A model generated the notes under the pieces. It was not told the DNA's origin, searched no databases, and saw only the letters and a list, made by a program, of their open reading frames with translations. This document shows, in pieces, positions 15,577 to 24,024 of a stretch of DNA of 40,496 nt. The position numbers and the translations under genes are program-made. The stretch's first letter is position 1. Each line of letters starts with the position of its first letter. The DNA is from Candidatus Frankia alpina (lineage in GTDB: Bacteria; Actinomycetota; Actinomycetes; Frankiales; Frankiaceae). Where the stretch lies: the NCBI RefSeq assembly GCF_902806485.1, contig NZ_CADCWT010000018.1, forward strand, positions 1-40,496, given 5' to 3'.

Positions 15577-16965
15577 CTACTTGGCCGGCCAGAGCCGCCT
15601 CGGCCGAGACGTGTCGACGACACCGGAGGCGCCTTTCCAGAATGTGCGCAAGCGACCCTTCCACGCGGCCCGCAGCATCCGCCACCCAAGCAGCACGATC
15701 GCGAGGGCGATAGCACTTCGAACGCAGATGACGATGAACCCGAACCCGCCACTATACTGCAGTGTTCCGACGGCGACACCAAGGATCCCCAGGAGTCCGG
15801 CTGGGTGGCAGCATCCCAGGAGAATGCGCTCCAGCGAGGCGAGAAGAAATCCCCACACCCCCGCCAGAAACACCATCCACACCGGCCCCCCTACGGGTAG
15901 TAGTTCGCCGAGCTGAGTTGGCAGCCGGTCGAATTCGGTAGTGATCCCATAGACCTCGCAAAGCCTCAGCTTGAGTGATCTTGAGCTCTCGTCAGAATTT
16001 AGCTTCCCAGGCTGAAGGAATCGAGGAACGGCAATCCTGAGATCGTCGCCAAGCGTTACCGGACCAATTGGCGACGCACCATGTTCGAGCCTCTGCAGGA
16101 TTATTGACGGAAAAGAGTTGCCATCCAGACGCACCCCCAGATCACCAATACCGCTCCGGCTGATTCCCCGCTCCGGATGCGCTAGCCCAGCACCTAGAGC
16201 AGTAAGGCGCCGATCAACTCCGGAACCATACCAAAGTGCTTCCCGCCCAAAATCGGCACGAGCCCCACCGATGACGAGATAGGATAGAACCACCAGCACC
16301 ACAATCGAGACAGACTCCCATCGCCGTGCGCGGATGCCGACCAACGAGAGTAGATAGATAACCATTCCTGCCGAAATCGGTACCGATGAGCGCTGACCCG
16401 TCAGCGTGTGTATCGCACATTGAACGAAGAGAACAACGAAGAGGCCGCGCCCCTTGGTACGGACGAGTATTGCAAAGCTTCCAAGGGTGAGGCTGATATC
16501 TAGGAACTGGGTTGCGAAACCACCGACAAGGTAGGGACTTCCGGTTATTTCAGACTTAGCCTCGACACTCGCCCCAAATCCTTTCCCAGCGGCGCTCACA
16601 GCTACTGCAAAAAGGGCCACCAGGGAAAGGAGCTTCCACTCGAAGAAGTTCGCAATTCCTTCGCGATCGAGAACCATTCTGGCGGGTCCACGCAAAGCCA
16701 CTGCCTGATATACGGCGGCGAACGCGAGAAGAGAAAATCCAACGAGAACGGTGTAGGCAGCAACATTAGAGTCCGTGGTCAACAGCCGATTATCGCTGTA
16801 CGATTGCACGGTAAGCTGAAGGATTTCCGTCACGCCATGATAGACGACGGCCATGGCGACAAACATCAGCCCGATGCCTGTCGCCGTGCGGCGTCGCCGG
16901 CCACGAACCATGACTACGACGGCACATGCCTGCAGGAAAAGTCCCAGAGCTAGTGTGGCTGACAC
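15577..16965 (-). CDS. Wzy-like polysaccharide polymerase (polymerase 2), low-GC
   Basis: This 462-residue protein has about 10-11 hydrophobic segments and a large loop after the middle (RADFGREALWYGSG to GELLPVGGPVWM) holding IAVPRFLQPGKLNSDES. That is the O-antigen polymerase arrangement seen in polymerase 1 but with little direct similarity to it. The DNA is strikingly less GC-rich than its neighbours: 16741-16800 is 50% GC by count, against about 73% for 9601-9660. This suggests recent acquisition. GTG 16965 is the first plausible start; only a weak GAGAAG lies 9 nt upstream, so the start is uncertain. Function is inferred from topology and position between the CgeB-like gene and the FkbM remnant. 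Confidence 0.68.
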   Translation of the reverse strand: MSATLALGLFLQACAVVVMVRGRRRRTATGIGLMFVAMAVVYHGVTEILQLTVQSYSDNRLLTTDSNVAAYTVLVGFSLLAFAAVYQAVALRGPARMVLDREGIANFFEWKLLSLVALFAVAVSAAGKGFGASVEAKSEITGSPYLVGGFATQFLDISLTLGSFAILVRTKGRGLFVVLFVQCAIHTLTGQRSSVPISAGMVIYLLSLVGIRARRWESVSIVVLVVLSYLVIGGARADFGREALWYGSGVDRRLTALGAGLAHPERGISRSGIGDLGVRLDGNSFPSIILQRLEHGASPIGPVTLGDDLRIAVPRFLQPGKLNSDESSRSLKLRLCEVYGITTEFDRLPTQLGELLPVGGPVWMVFLAGVWGFLLASLERILLGCCHPAGLLGILGVAVGTLQYSGGFGFIVICVRSAIALAIVLLGWRMLRAAWKGRLRTFWKGASGVVDTSRPRRLWPAK

Positions 16966-17019
16966 GAATCGAATCTTCTCGTCATATTCGATCTCCGTAT
17001 GGGTCTGATGATGGAGGTT

Positions 17020-17097
17020 TCACCGAACCGGACGACGCGAGGCGGTTCGAGGCGGTGGCATCGCCACCCGGGAAGCAGAAAGATCGGAGATTTTCAC
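17020..17097 (-). pseudogene. 25-codon ORF overlapping the CgeB-like stop, possible relic of a polymerase start
   Basis: A GTG (17097-17095) overlaps the CgeB-like stop in the same GTGA arrangement that couples the chimeric ORF to polymerase 1. It begins VK..D like polymerase 1 and contains VA and RT.RR in similar order, but stops after 25 codons. Similarity is short and may be chance. Confidence 0.25.
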
Positions 17098-18128
17098 AGC
17101 ATCACGCCGAGCAGCATCGCGAGTCGCTGCTGGTAGGTATGCTCGCTGTGGCTGCGCAGGGAGGCCGCGTCGCCCAGGGCACGGGCTGCGGGCCGGTCCG
17201 CGGCGCAGGCCCTCAGGTGTGCCACCAGCTCGTCGAAGTCCGTGAATCCGAGGATCTCCTTATCCTCGGTAAACAGGTCCGCGAGCGCCGTGCGCCGCTC
17301 GCACAGTACGGTGCCACCGCAGGCGGTCGCCTCGAACAGCCGACAGTTGACACTCTCCATCTCCGCCGGTTTAAGGGCATTAATAACAGCGAGTGCGCCC
17401 CGGAATACCCGCGCCTTGTCTTCACCGGTTACATACCGTCCGGCATGAAGGCCCATCAGCAGCGGGTCGCGTAGCCAGCGCGGCACCGGGGGGCCGAACA
17501 TTCGTACCTTAATCCCGTGTTCGAGCAATTTGTGAATAAGGCGGAGTCGGGTTCCGTAGGTGTTGCCAACAAAGACCACATAGGGGTCCTGGCCCGCCGT
17601 TGCGGGTGGCCGATGGCGAGCCGGATTGCAGGCCTCGGGCAGGTACCACGCCGGGAGATTCACCACGTCGGCCAGGCGGCGAGCCAGCAACGGATCCTTG
17701 AAGAAGAGCGCGTCGTAATCGCCCATGAGCATGTACTGGCGGCCGAGGTTGTCCACCGGATCGGGGAACCACAGGCAGACCCGGGTACCCGACCGTCGCA
17801 GAGCACGTACCGTCGTGGGCAGGAGCCGAGAGTCCGTGGACACCACCAGGTCGAGGCTCTCGCGCTCGGCCCTCGCGACCAGGCGCCGCTGATACACCAG
17901 GTCCGGCTGCTGGGTCGCGGCACGCACCGCATGCACCGCCCGCCCGAGCGCACGGTTGCGGGGGGCGGGAATCGCCGGGCCGAGCGGCACCGCATGCACC
18001 CCGAGGTCGGGCAGGCAGTCCACGATGTTCTCGGCAAAATCGTCGTTCCCGGTGGGACCGATCACTCCGATCCTTGGTGCGCCCCCGATACTCGCCGGTC
18101 GGCTCGGCGTCGACGCCTTGTCGATCAT
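17094..18128 (-). CDS. CgeB-like (GT-B) glycosyltransferase
   Basis: This 344-residue protein resembles CgeB/spore-maturation-type glycosyltransferases. RIGVIGPTGNDDFAENIVD opens the N-terminal half, with DLVVSTDSR and LWFPDPVDNL. The C-terminal half has VVFVGNTYGTRLRLI, GRYVTGEDKARVF, and the nucleotide-sugar pocket MESVNCRLFEATACGG followed by FTDFDELVAHL. It would add a sugar to the repeat unit in the cytoplasm. Its last codons (YQQRLAMLLGVML) are duplicated at the end of the chimeric ORF at 15277. The stop is followed at once by an overlapping GTG (see 17020-17097). ATG 18128 has AAGG 9 nt upstream, and the gap to the flippase stop is only 6 bp, so the two are cotranscribed. Confidence 0.78.
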   Translation of the reverse strand: MIDKASTPSRPASIGGAPRIGVIGPTGNDDFAENIVDCLPDLGVHAVPLGPAIPAPRNRALGRAVHAVRAATQQPDLVYQRRLVARAERESLDLVVSTDSRLLPTTVRALRRSGTRVCLWFPDPVDNLGRQYMLMGDYDALFFKDPLLARRLADVVNLPAWYLPEACNPARHRPPATAGQDPYVVFVGNTYGTRLRLIHKLLEHGIKVRMFGPPVPRWLRDPLLMGLHAGRYVTGEDKARVFRGALAVINALKPAEMESVNCRLFEATACGGTVLCERRTALADLFTEDKEILGFTDFDELVAHLRACAADRPAARALGDAASLRSHSEHTYQQRLAMLLGVML

Positions 18129-18134
18129 CTGACA

Positions 18135-19514
18135 TCACCTTCTTTCGACGTTGGGCAGCAGCGCGATCCGGGCCCGGGCCGCCCAGGGAAGGAGCAGTCC
18201 ACGGGCGTGATGCGGGACCATACGCATCGGCACCCCCACAACGCGTAGGACCGCCTGTACCAGCAGAACGAACGCCACCAGATAGGCGATACTGGATGCG
18301 ATCGCGGCGCCGGCGATTCCGACGGTCGGCGCCAGCACCGCAAGCCCGATGAGCGTCGCCACTGCGCCCGCGCCCTCGCAACGCGCGACCGTCATCGACA
18401 GGTTGAGGCCGCGTAGCACATCGTCCATCGCCCAGTTGCATCCGAGTAGCGCCGCGCCTGGGGCAAGCAACCACAGCAGGTGGACGCTCGGCGCGTAGCC
18501 CGCGCCCAGAACGGCGGGGACCAGGAGCGGCGCTGCAAGGCACATCAATCCGACGACAAGCACTCCGGCGGCCAGGCTGAAACCTACGGCAAGGAGCGCG
18601 ACCCGGCGTGTGCTCGACGAGTTCGCCGCGTGGATTCCTGCCGCACCGCGGTCGGTTTCAGCCGAGGAAATCCGTGCCAGGCGTGGCATCGCCACATTTC
18701 CGAACGCCGCACAGATCGGTCGGCTCAGCCCACTCATCGATACCGCGACGGCATAGAGGCCGACCTTCTCAGGCGCAACCAGGAGTGCAAGCAGGAGCAT
18801 GTCCAGATGTGAGCTCAGTTGGAACGGCACCGAGGACAGGAAGACCGGTCCGGCGTAGCGGAACAGATCCGCCGCGGTCTTCCTGCGGATCCTGCCCCGC
18901 GACCGGGATTCCCGCCGCCAGAACCAGGCTGCCAGCATGGCCTGGACCACGGTCGATCCCAGAAAGCACGCCACGGCATTCGTGACGGTAAGGCCGGAGA
19001 CCAGAACCAGCAGCACAATGGTCGCCGTCTGGGTCAGCGGTTGCACGGCGCGGACCAGGTTCCAGGCCGGCAGCCGGGTCGCCTGGAGGGCGAAGATCCA
19101 AGCAGCGGAGACATAGAAGATCGGCTGGGCCACGAAGGCGGCCCGGAAGGCGGTGGCGGCCGCATGGTCATGCGGAAACACCAGTGGGGCCGCCACGAAG
19201 CCGGCCGCGCCGACCACGAGTCCGAGCACAAGCAACAGCGCACGGCCGGTGTGGACGACATCTGGTGCCCCCGTCGAGTGCCGGGCGACGAAATAACAGA
19301 TCGCGGCCGTCAGACCGCAGTCCCCGATGGTCGCGGCGGCCATCGTATAGGAGGTCACCACCGTGTACGTGCCACGGCCTGCGGGTCCAAGATAGCGGGA
19401 CACAAGGAGACCGCCGACAGCGCTGAGCACGGCTATGGAGATGCTGGCCGCCGCCGTGTTCCAGACCGTTGCGAGATACCCGCGTTCAACAGGCCGCGAC
19501 TGGTGCCGGCCCAT
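18135..19514 (-). CDS. wzx: Wzx-type flippase (oligosaccharide flippase family)
   Basis: The 459-residue polytopic protein of the MATE/MOP superfamily has about 12-14 hydrophobic segments. The N-terminus GYLATVWNTAAASISIAVLS is followed by GGLLVSRYLGPAGRGTYTVV, the usual opening of Wzx proteins (YLGPxGRG). A later FRYAGPVFLSSVPFQLSSH resembles the second conserved repeat of the family. It would move the lipid-linked repeat unit across the membrane for the Wzy polymerase. ATG 19514 follows the FkbM stop by 2 bp, so expression is coupled. It is the only flippase in the window, although two polymerases are present. Confidence 0.87.
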   Translation of the reverse strand: MGRHQSRPVERGYLATVWNTAAASISIAVLSAVGGLLVSRYLGPAGRGTYTVVTSYTMAAATIGDCGLTAAICYFVARHSTGAPDVVHTGRALLLVLGLVVGAAGFVAAPLVFPHDHAAATAFRAAFVAQPIFYVSAAWIFALQATRLPAWNLVRAVQPLTQTATIVLLVLVSGLTVTNAVACFLGSTVVQAMLAAWFWRRESRSRGRIRRKTAADLFRYAGPVFLSSVPFQLSSHLDMLLLALLVAPEKVGLYAVAVSMSGLSRPICAAFGNVAMPRLARISSAETDRGAAGIHAANSSSTRRVALLAVGFSLAAGVLVVGLMCLAAPLLVPAVLGAGYAPSVHLLWLLAPGAALLGCNWAMDDVLRGLNLSMTVARCEGAGAVATLIGLAVLAPTVGIAGAAIASSIAYLVAFVLLVQAVLRVVGVPMRMVPHHARGLLLPWAARARIALLPNVERR

Positions 19515-19516
19515 TC

Positions 19517-20461
19517 TCAGGTCGTCTGGTTACGAGGCAGTGGAGTTCGCCTGAGGGTGGCGGCCACCCGTGCGAAGCGCTCCCAGCCGTCGTGCAGGGC
19601 GAGCACGTTCGACGAGAAGGTACCCTGCCCGCTCAGCCCGTCCCTGGTGAGATTGAAGATCCGGTAACCGACCGCACTCAGCAGCGAGACCAGGTCCTTC
19701 TGGTAGCTGCTGCCGCGCCGGGCGAGGTGGCTGGGCAACATCTCCAGGAGAAGTGCCGGCCGGTGTGTTCGGAGCAGGTCCTGTGCACCTCGCAACACCT
19801 CGAGTTCGAATCCCTCCACATCGATCTTGATCAGGGTCGGCGGACGGTGCCGGGCCGCGTGACTGTCCAGAGTGACGACCGGGACGGTCAGGTCGGGCGT
19901 GGCGCCATCAGACACCTGATGGGTGAGCCCCGACGCGCCGGGATGGAGACGCAGGCCGATGCGGCCGATCGTCGCGCCGACAGCGGTCGGCGACAGGCGT
20001 ACCTGGGTCAGACCGTTCTGCTCCACCAGGGACGTCAGCGTCGCCCTGGTCTGCGGCACCGGTTCAAAGGCATGAACCTCGCCGTCGGGCCCGACCGCGC
20101 CCGCAGCCCACAGGGTGTAGATCCCGATGTTCGCCCCGACGTCGTAGCAACAGTCCCCGGGAGCGAGGATCGTGTCGAACACGGCGGCGAGCGCCGGCGG
20201 CCGGTAACGCAGTGCAACCAGATCGCGAGCTGAGCCATCCCGGCAGTCGTCCACACTGAAGGTCATCCCGTTGGTGAGCCGACCGCGCAGTGGACCGGTG
20301 TAGCCGTCGCCGGGGCCATGCACCCATCGGGTCAGCCGGTCACGACCCCGCAGGTCGGGAAGGTTCCCGGCCAGTCGTCCAGCCAGCCGCCAGCGAAGTG
20401 GGCCGCCACGATGCTCGGGGGCGGTCCCGAGCGCTCCGGCTACATCGTGAGTCACGCACAC
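19517..20461 (-). CDS. FkbM-family SAM-dependent methyltransferase
   Basis: The 314-residue product has CCYDVGANIGIYTLWAAGAV for SAM binding, HAFEPVPQT, and the family hallmark TLIKIDVEGFELEVLRGAQ followed by LLLEMLP. It probably O-methylates an EPS sugar. The start is uncertain: GTG 20461 lacks a ribosome-binding sequence, and the first 60 residues are not obviously part of the domain. A leaderless transcript is possible because AT-rich DNA (TTACTAAGT) abuts the GTG. The stop is 2 bp from the flippase ATG. The 129-bp gap to the decarboxylase gene upstream (20462-20590) holds no other feature I can support. Confidence 0.83.
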   Translation of the reverse strand: MCVTHDVAGALGTAPEHRGGPLRWRLAGRLAGNLPDLRGRDRLTRWVHGPGDGYTGPLRGRLTNGMTFSVDDCRDGSARDLVALRYRPPALAAVFDTILAPGDCCYDVGANIGIYTLWAAGAVGPDGEVHAFEPVPQTRATLTSLVEQNGLTQVRLSPTAVGATIGRIGLRLHPGASGLTHQVSDGATPDLTVPVVTLDSHAARHRPPTLIKIDVEGFELEVLRGAQDLLRTHRPALLLEMLPSHLARRGSSYQKDLVSLLSAVGYRIFNLTRDGLSGQGTFSSNVLALHDGWERFARVAATLRRTPLPRNQTT

Positions 20462-20590
20462 TTAGTAACATTGGAGCTACCTACAGCGATGGATTGCCGG
20501 CGCAGACCCGCCGTGTCTCCCCTCCCGCACCATCACCGGCGTCGGTAGAGCGACGGATCTCCACCGACAGTCCGGTGCGCGGTGCACCCG

Positions 20591-21586
20591 TCAGCCTCCG
20601 GGCGCGTCCGAGCCGGCCGGCGACTCCTGGCGCGGCACCCACGGGGCCGGATCCCGCCCGATCAGGCCCTGGAACCACGCGATGATGCGCATCAACCCGT
20701 CGCGTACGTCCACTCGGGGCTGCCACCCGAGCGTCTCGCGCGCCAGCGTGATGTCGGGTCGACGCACGCTCGGATCGTCCGGCGGCCGCGGGATGAACTC
20801 GATCGGCGCCCCGGTCCCGCACAGCCGCACGACGAGCCGGGCGAGCTCGAGGACCGTCATCTCGTACGGACTGCCGATGTTCACCGGGCCGGACACCTCA
20901 TTGGACATCATCCGCACGAAACCGTCGACGAGGTCGTCGACGTAGCAGAGGGACCGTGTCTGGGAGCCGTCACCGGCGACGGTCACCGGCTCTCCTCCCA
21001 GCGCCTGCACGATGAAGGTCGGTACCGCCCGCCCGTCCTCGGCGCGCATCCTGGGGCCATAGGTATTGAAGATCCGGACGATCCCGGTACGCGTGCCCCG
21101 GGTCGCGCGGTGGGCGGTCGTGAGCGCCTCGGCGAACCGCTTGGCCTCGTCGTACATGCTGCGCGGGCCGATCGGGTTGACGTGTCCCCAGTAGCGCTCG
21201 GGCTGCGGGTGCACCTGCGGGTCGCCGTACACCTCGGAGGTTGAGGCCAGCACGAACCGGGCGTCCTTGCGACGGGCCAGGTCCAGCAGTCGTGCCGTCC
21301 CCGACGCACCGGCCGCAAGGGTCTCCAGTGGTAGCGCGTGGTAGTCGACCGGTGATGCCGGCGAGGCGAGATTCAGCACCGCGTCCACCGGGCCCGCGAC
21401 ATCGAGTGGTTCGGTCACGTCCCGACGCAGCAGGCGGAACCCGTCCCGCGTCCGGAGGCGGTCGACATTGTCCGGCCCGCCGGTGAGGAAGTTGTCGATG
21501 CAGACCACCTCCGTCCCCTCGGCCAACAGCCGATCACACAGGTGACTCCCCAGGAATCCGGCCCCGCCGGCGACGACGACACGCAT
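20591..21586 (-). CDS. uxs: UDP-glucuronate decarboxylase (UDP-xylose synthase)
   Basis: This 331-residue extended SDR converts UDP-glucuronate to UDP-xylose. The N-terminus MRVVVAGGAGFLGSHLCDRL is followed by CIDNFLTGGPDNV and LASPASPVDYHALPLETL, a combination characteristic of UXS. STSEVYGDP supplies E118, and PRSMYDEAKRFAEAL gives Y145 and K149 of the catalytic YxxxK. RIFNTYGPRM and YVDDLVDGF follow. ATG 21586 with AGG 6 nt upstream is preferred; the in-frame extension to 21637 adds a non-family peptide. It is the first gene of the minus-strand run and diverges from the GT4 gene across about 160-240 bp. It implies that xylose or another UDP-xylose-derived pentose is in the polymer. Confidence 0.88.
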   Translation of the reverse strand: MRVVVAGGAGFLGSHLCDRLLAEGTEVVCIDNFLTGGPDNVDRLRTRDGFRLLRRDVTEPLDVAGPVDAVLNLASPASPVDYHALPLETLAAGASGTARLLDLARRKDARFVLASTSEVYGDPQVHPQPERYWGHVNPIGPRSMYDEAKRFAEALTTAHRATRGTRTGIVRIFNTYGPRMRAEDGRAVPTFIVQALGGEPVTVAGDGSQTRSLCYVDDLVDGFVRMMSNEVSGPVNIGSPYEMTVLELARLVVRLCGTGAPIEFIPRPPDDPSVRRPDITLARETLGWQPRVDVRDGLMRIIAWFQGLIGRDPAPWVPRQESPAGSDAPGG

Positions 21587-21686
21587 GATCAACCTAACCC
21601 CTACCTGCTCGAAGGAACCTCCGCGCGCCCGCGGCACCCTTCCCCGCCCACCCTGGCGCCCAGTCCTGGCGTCACCCCGGTTGCGG

Positions 21687-21750
21687 TTGACACCTCAGCC
21701 ACTGCGCGACACATTCTTACACTACGTTGATTAACGACTACTTCTAGTGA
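21687..21750 (+). promoter_or_regulatory. Promoter-like -35 and palindrome upstream of the GT4 gene
   Basis: A perfect TTGACA (21687-21692) is followed by CACATT 17 bp on. CTACTTCTAGTGA (21738-21750) is a member of the palindrome family also found at 4646-4679, 28266-28278 and 31528-31540. The stretch ACTACTTCTAGT is identical to the 28265-28276 copy, and both are preceded by CTACGTT at the same distance. Confidence 0.5.
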
Positions 21751-21827
21751 AGACTGGCCTCCGTTCGGACCTACACGCGGCCTGTCCCAGCAGGATCTGC
21801 CGCACCCGAGGAAGGCTCAGCCGGCTC

Positions 21828-23048
21828 ATGATGTCCGCCCCCGCCCCGACAACGGTGGCCGTCGTCGTCTCGCACCCGATCCAGCACTTCGCGCCGCTCT
21901 ACCGGGCCGTGACCGACCGCAACGTCGACCTGCGGGTCCTGTTCCTGTCCCGGGCGGGCCTGGACCGTTACTACGATCGCGGGTTCGGCGCGCAGGTCCG
22001 GTGGAACTCCGACATCACCGCCGGCTACCGCCACGAGTTCATCGCCGACCTCACACTGCGACCGGACTGGCAGCAGCCGGACGCCTCCCGGCGGGCCGCC
22101 GGGCGCGTCTGGGCCGCCCTCGACCGGCTGCGGCCCGAGTGCGTGCTGATCTACGGCTACCGGCACGCCTTCTCCCTCACGGCGCTCGCCTGGTGCCGGC
22201 GGCGGCACGTCAGCGCCCTCATGACCAGCGACAGCGAACTACTCGGCGGGCGCTCCGCCGGCGCCCGGATCGTGAAGCGGCTCGCGCTGCCGCCCCTGCT
22301 GCGCTCGGTGGACGCCTTCCTCACCATCGGCGACAACAACGAGGCATACCTGGCGCACTATGACGTGCCCCGGTCGCGGATGTTCCGCGTACCCCTCACC
22401 ACGGACGAGGCACCCCTGCGGGCGGCCCTGGCCCAGCGGGCCACCCATCGGGCGGCCATCCGAACCGAGCTCGGTATCGATTCCGAGGCGCTCGTCGCCC
22501 TGTTCTCCGGAAAGCTGATCTCTCGCAAGCGTCCGCTCGACATCGCCGACGCGCTACGTGCCCTCGCCCGCGAGCCCCGCGGCCCGCAAGACCGCGAGGT
22601 CGTCGCGATCATGGCCGGGGACGGGGTGCTGCGCCCCGCTCTCGAAGCGGCGGCGATCGAACTCGACGGCGCGCTGCGGCTGGTCGGGTTCGCCGACCAG
22701 CAACGCCTCCCCCGCCTGTACGCGGCCAGCGACCTGTATTTGCACCCGGCTCAGCGGGATCCGCATCCGCTCGCGGTCAAGGAGGCGGTGCTGTCCGGGC
22801 TGCCGGTGGTGGTCAGCGACCGGGTCGGCTCGGTCGGGCCGACCGACGACGTCCGCCACGGCCGCAACGGCCGAGTGTACCCGGCCGGCGACGTGACCGC
22901 GCTCGCCGGGATCCTCGGCGAGCTGCGTGGCAGCCCGGACCTGCTGGCCGAGATGGCCCAGGAGTCGGAGAAGGCCACCGGCGACATCGAGCTCGCCGCT
23001 TCAGTCGACGGCTTCCTACGGGCACTCGCCTTCGTCCGGGGCCGATGA
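21828..23048 (+). CDS. Family 4 glycosyltransferase
   Basis: This GT-B enzyme of 406 aa opens with TVAVVVSHPIQHFAPLYRAV, a signature of a GT4 group in surface-glycan loci. It continues with VLFLSRAGLDRYYDRGFG, GYRHAFSL and MTSDSELLGGR. The C-terminal half has LVALFSGKLISRKRPLDI and YAASDLYLHPAQRDPHPLAVKEAVLSG (split here at natural motif borders), then LPVVVSDRVGSVGPTDD. ATG 21828 (or 21831) sits just before the fold, with GGAAGG 12 nt upstream. An in-frame GTG at 21747 lies inside the palindrome and would add 27 residues; it would have to be leaderless. The stop overlaps an ATG upstream of the methyltransferase gene (ATGA). Confidence 0.83.
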   Translation: MMSAPAPTTVAVVVSHPIQHFAPLYRAVTDRNVDLRVLFLSRAGLDRYYDRGFGAQVRWNSDITAGYRHEFIADLTLRPDWQQPDASRRAAGRVWAALDRLRPECVLIYGYRHAFSLTALAWCRRRHVSALMTSDSELLGGRSAGARIVKRLALPPLLRSVDAFLTIGDNNEAYLAHYDVPRSRMFRVPLTTDEAPLRAALAQRATHRAAIRTELGIDSEALVALFSGKLISRKRPLDIADALRALAREPRGPQDREVVAIMAGDGVLRPALEAAAIELDGALRLVGFADQQRLPRLYAASDLYLHPAQRDPHPLAVKEAVLSGLPVVVSDRVGSVGPTDDVRHGRNGRVYPAGDVTALAGILGELRGSPDLLAEMAQESEKATGDIELAASVDGFLRALAFVRGR

Positions 23049-23119
23049 TCTGGCAGTTCCGCCACCGACGCGTTCCCGCCGGCCCTTTCCCACGATCCGC
23101 CCTCTCGTCAGGAGCCATG

Positions 23120-23974
23120 ATGACCACGACGTCGACCGTCGCCACCGACGATCTTCCCGACACCACCCGGCGATACCTCGACCTGCTGCGCTCGGCCCTG
23201 ACCTGCTCGCTGTGGGACGGCGGGGACGGCAGCCTCTGGGAGCCGCGCGGCGGCGCGAAACGCGTGGTCGCGCGGGCCGTACGCCGGACGGGCATGGAGA
23301 TTGTCAAGAGAGCCACGCCGCAGGACCGCCGTGACGGGCTGGACTGGCCGCGGCTCGCGCACACGATGACCGGCGAACGCCGCATGCGCAACCTCCAGGA
23401 GTGCACCGAGCGGGTCATCCTGGACGGCGTCGCGGGCGACCTCATCGAGACGGGGGCCTGGCGGGGCGGCGCCTGCATCCTCATGCGTGGGGTGCTGGCG
23501 GCGTACGGGGTGACCGACCGGACGGTCTGGGTCGCCGACTCGTTCGAGGGTCTGCCCGCACCCGATTCCGAACGTTATGCTGCCGACGCCGGCGATCGGC
23601 ATCACGAGTTCACCGAGCTCGCGGTCTCCGTCGAGCAGGTGCGGGCCAACTTCCATCGCTTCGGCCTGCTCGACGACCAGGTGCGCTTCCTGCAGGGCTG
23701 GTTCCGCGACACCCTGCCCACGGCGCCCATCGACCGGCTCGCGGTCCTCCGCCTCGACGGCGACATGTACGAGAGCACCACCGAAGCGTTGACCGCGCTG
23801 TATCCCAAGCTCTCCGACGGCGGTTTCTGCATCGTCGACGACTACGGCGCGGTGCCCGGCTGCCGAACCGCGGTGGAGGACTACCGGGCGGCCCATCGGG
23901 TGACCGACCCGATCACCGGCATCGACTGGACGGGCATCTACTGGCGCAAGAACGCACCGTCGACGTCGACATGA
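23120..23974 (+). CDS. TylF/MycF-type sugar O-methyltransferase
   Basis: The 284-residue product belongs to the macrocin O-methyltransferase (TylF) family, SAM- and metal-dependent enzymes that methylate deoxysugar hydroxyls. Visible motifs: NLQECTERVILDGVAGDLIE, TGAWRGGACILMRGVL (SAM site), VWVADSFEGLPAPDS, LQGWFRDTLP, VLRLDGDMYESTTEAL and GGFCIVDDYGAVPGCRTAV, with the acidic residues expected to bind the metal. Start: AGGAG at 23110-23114 sits 5 nt before ATG 23120 (ATG 23117 is 2 nt away). A further in-frame ATG at 23045 overlaps the previous stop and would add 25 residues. It lies between a glycosyltransferase and the phosphatase gene in one run. Confidence 0.86.
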   Translation: MTTTSTVATDDLPDTTRRYLDLLRSALTCSLWDGGDGSLWEPRGGAKRVVARAVRRTGMEIVKRATPQDRRDGLDWPRLAHTMTGERRMRNLQECTERVILDGVAGDLIETGAWRGGACILMRGVLAAYGVTDRTVWVADSFEGLPAPDSERYAADAGDRHHEFTELAVSVEQVRANFHRFGLLDDQVRFLQGWFRDTLPTAPIDRLAVLRLDGDMYESTTEALTALYPKLSDGGFCIVDDYGAVPGCRTAVEDYRAAHRVTDPITGIDWTGIYWRKNAPSTST

Positions 23975-24024
23975 GGCACCCGAGACCGGCTCGGAGTCAA
24001 CTGGCGGCGAGAGAGGAACTGGCG

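Noticed and set aside
20462..20590. Possible small gene or terminator between uxs and the FkbM gene
   Set aside because: No open frame with a ribosome site and no convincing hairpin; left unannotated.
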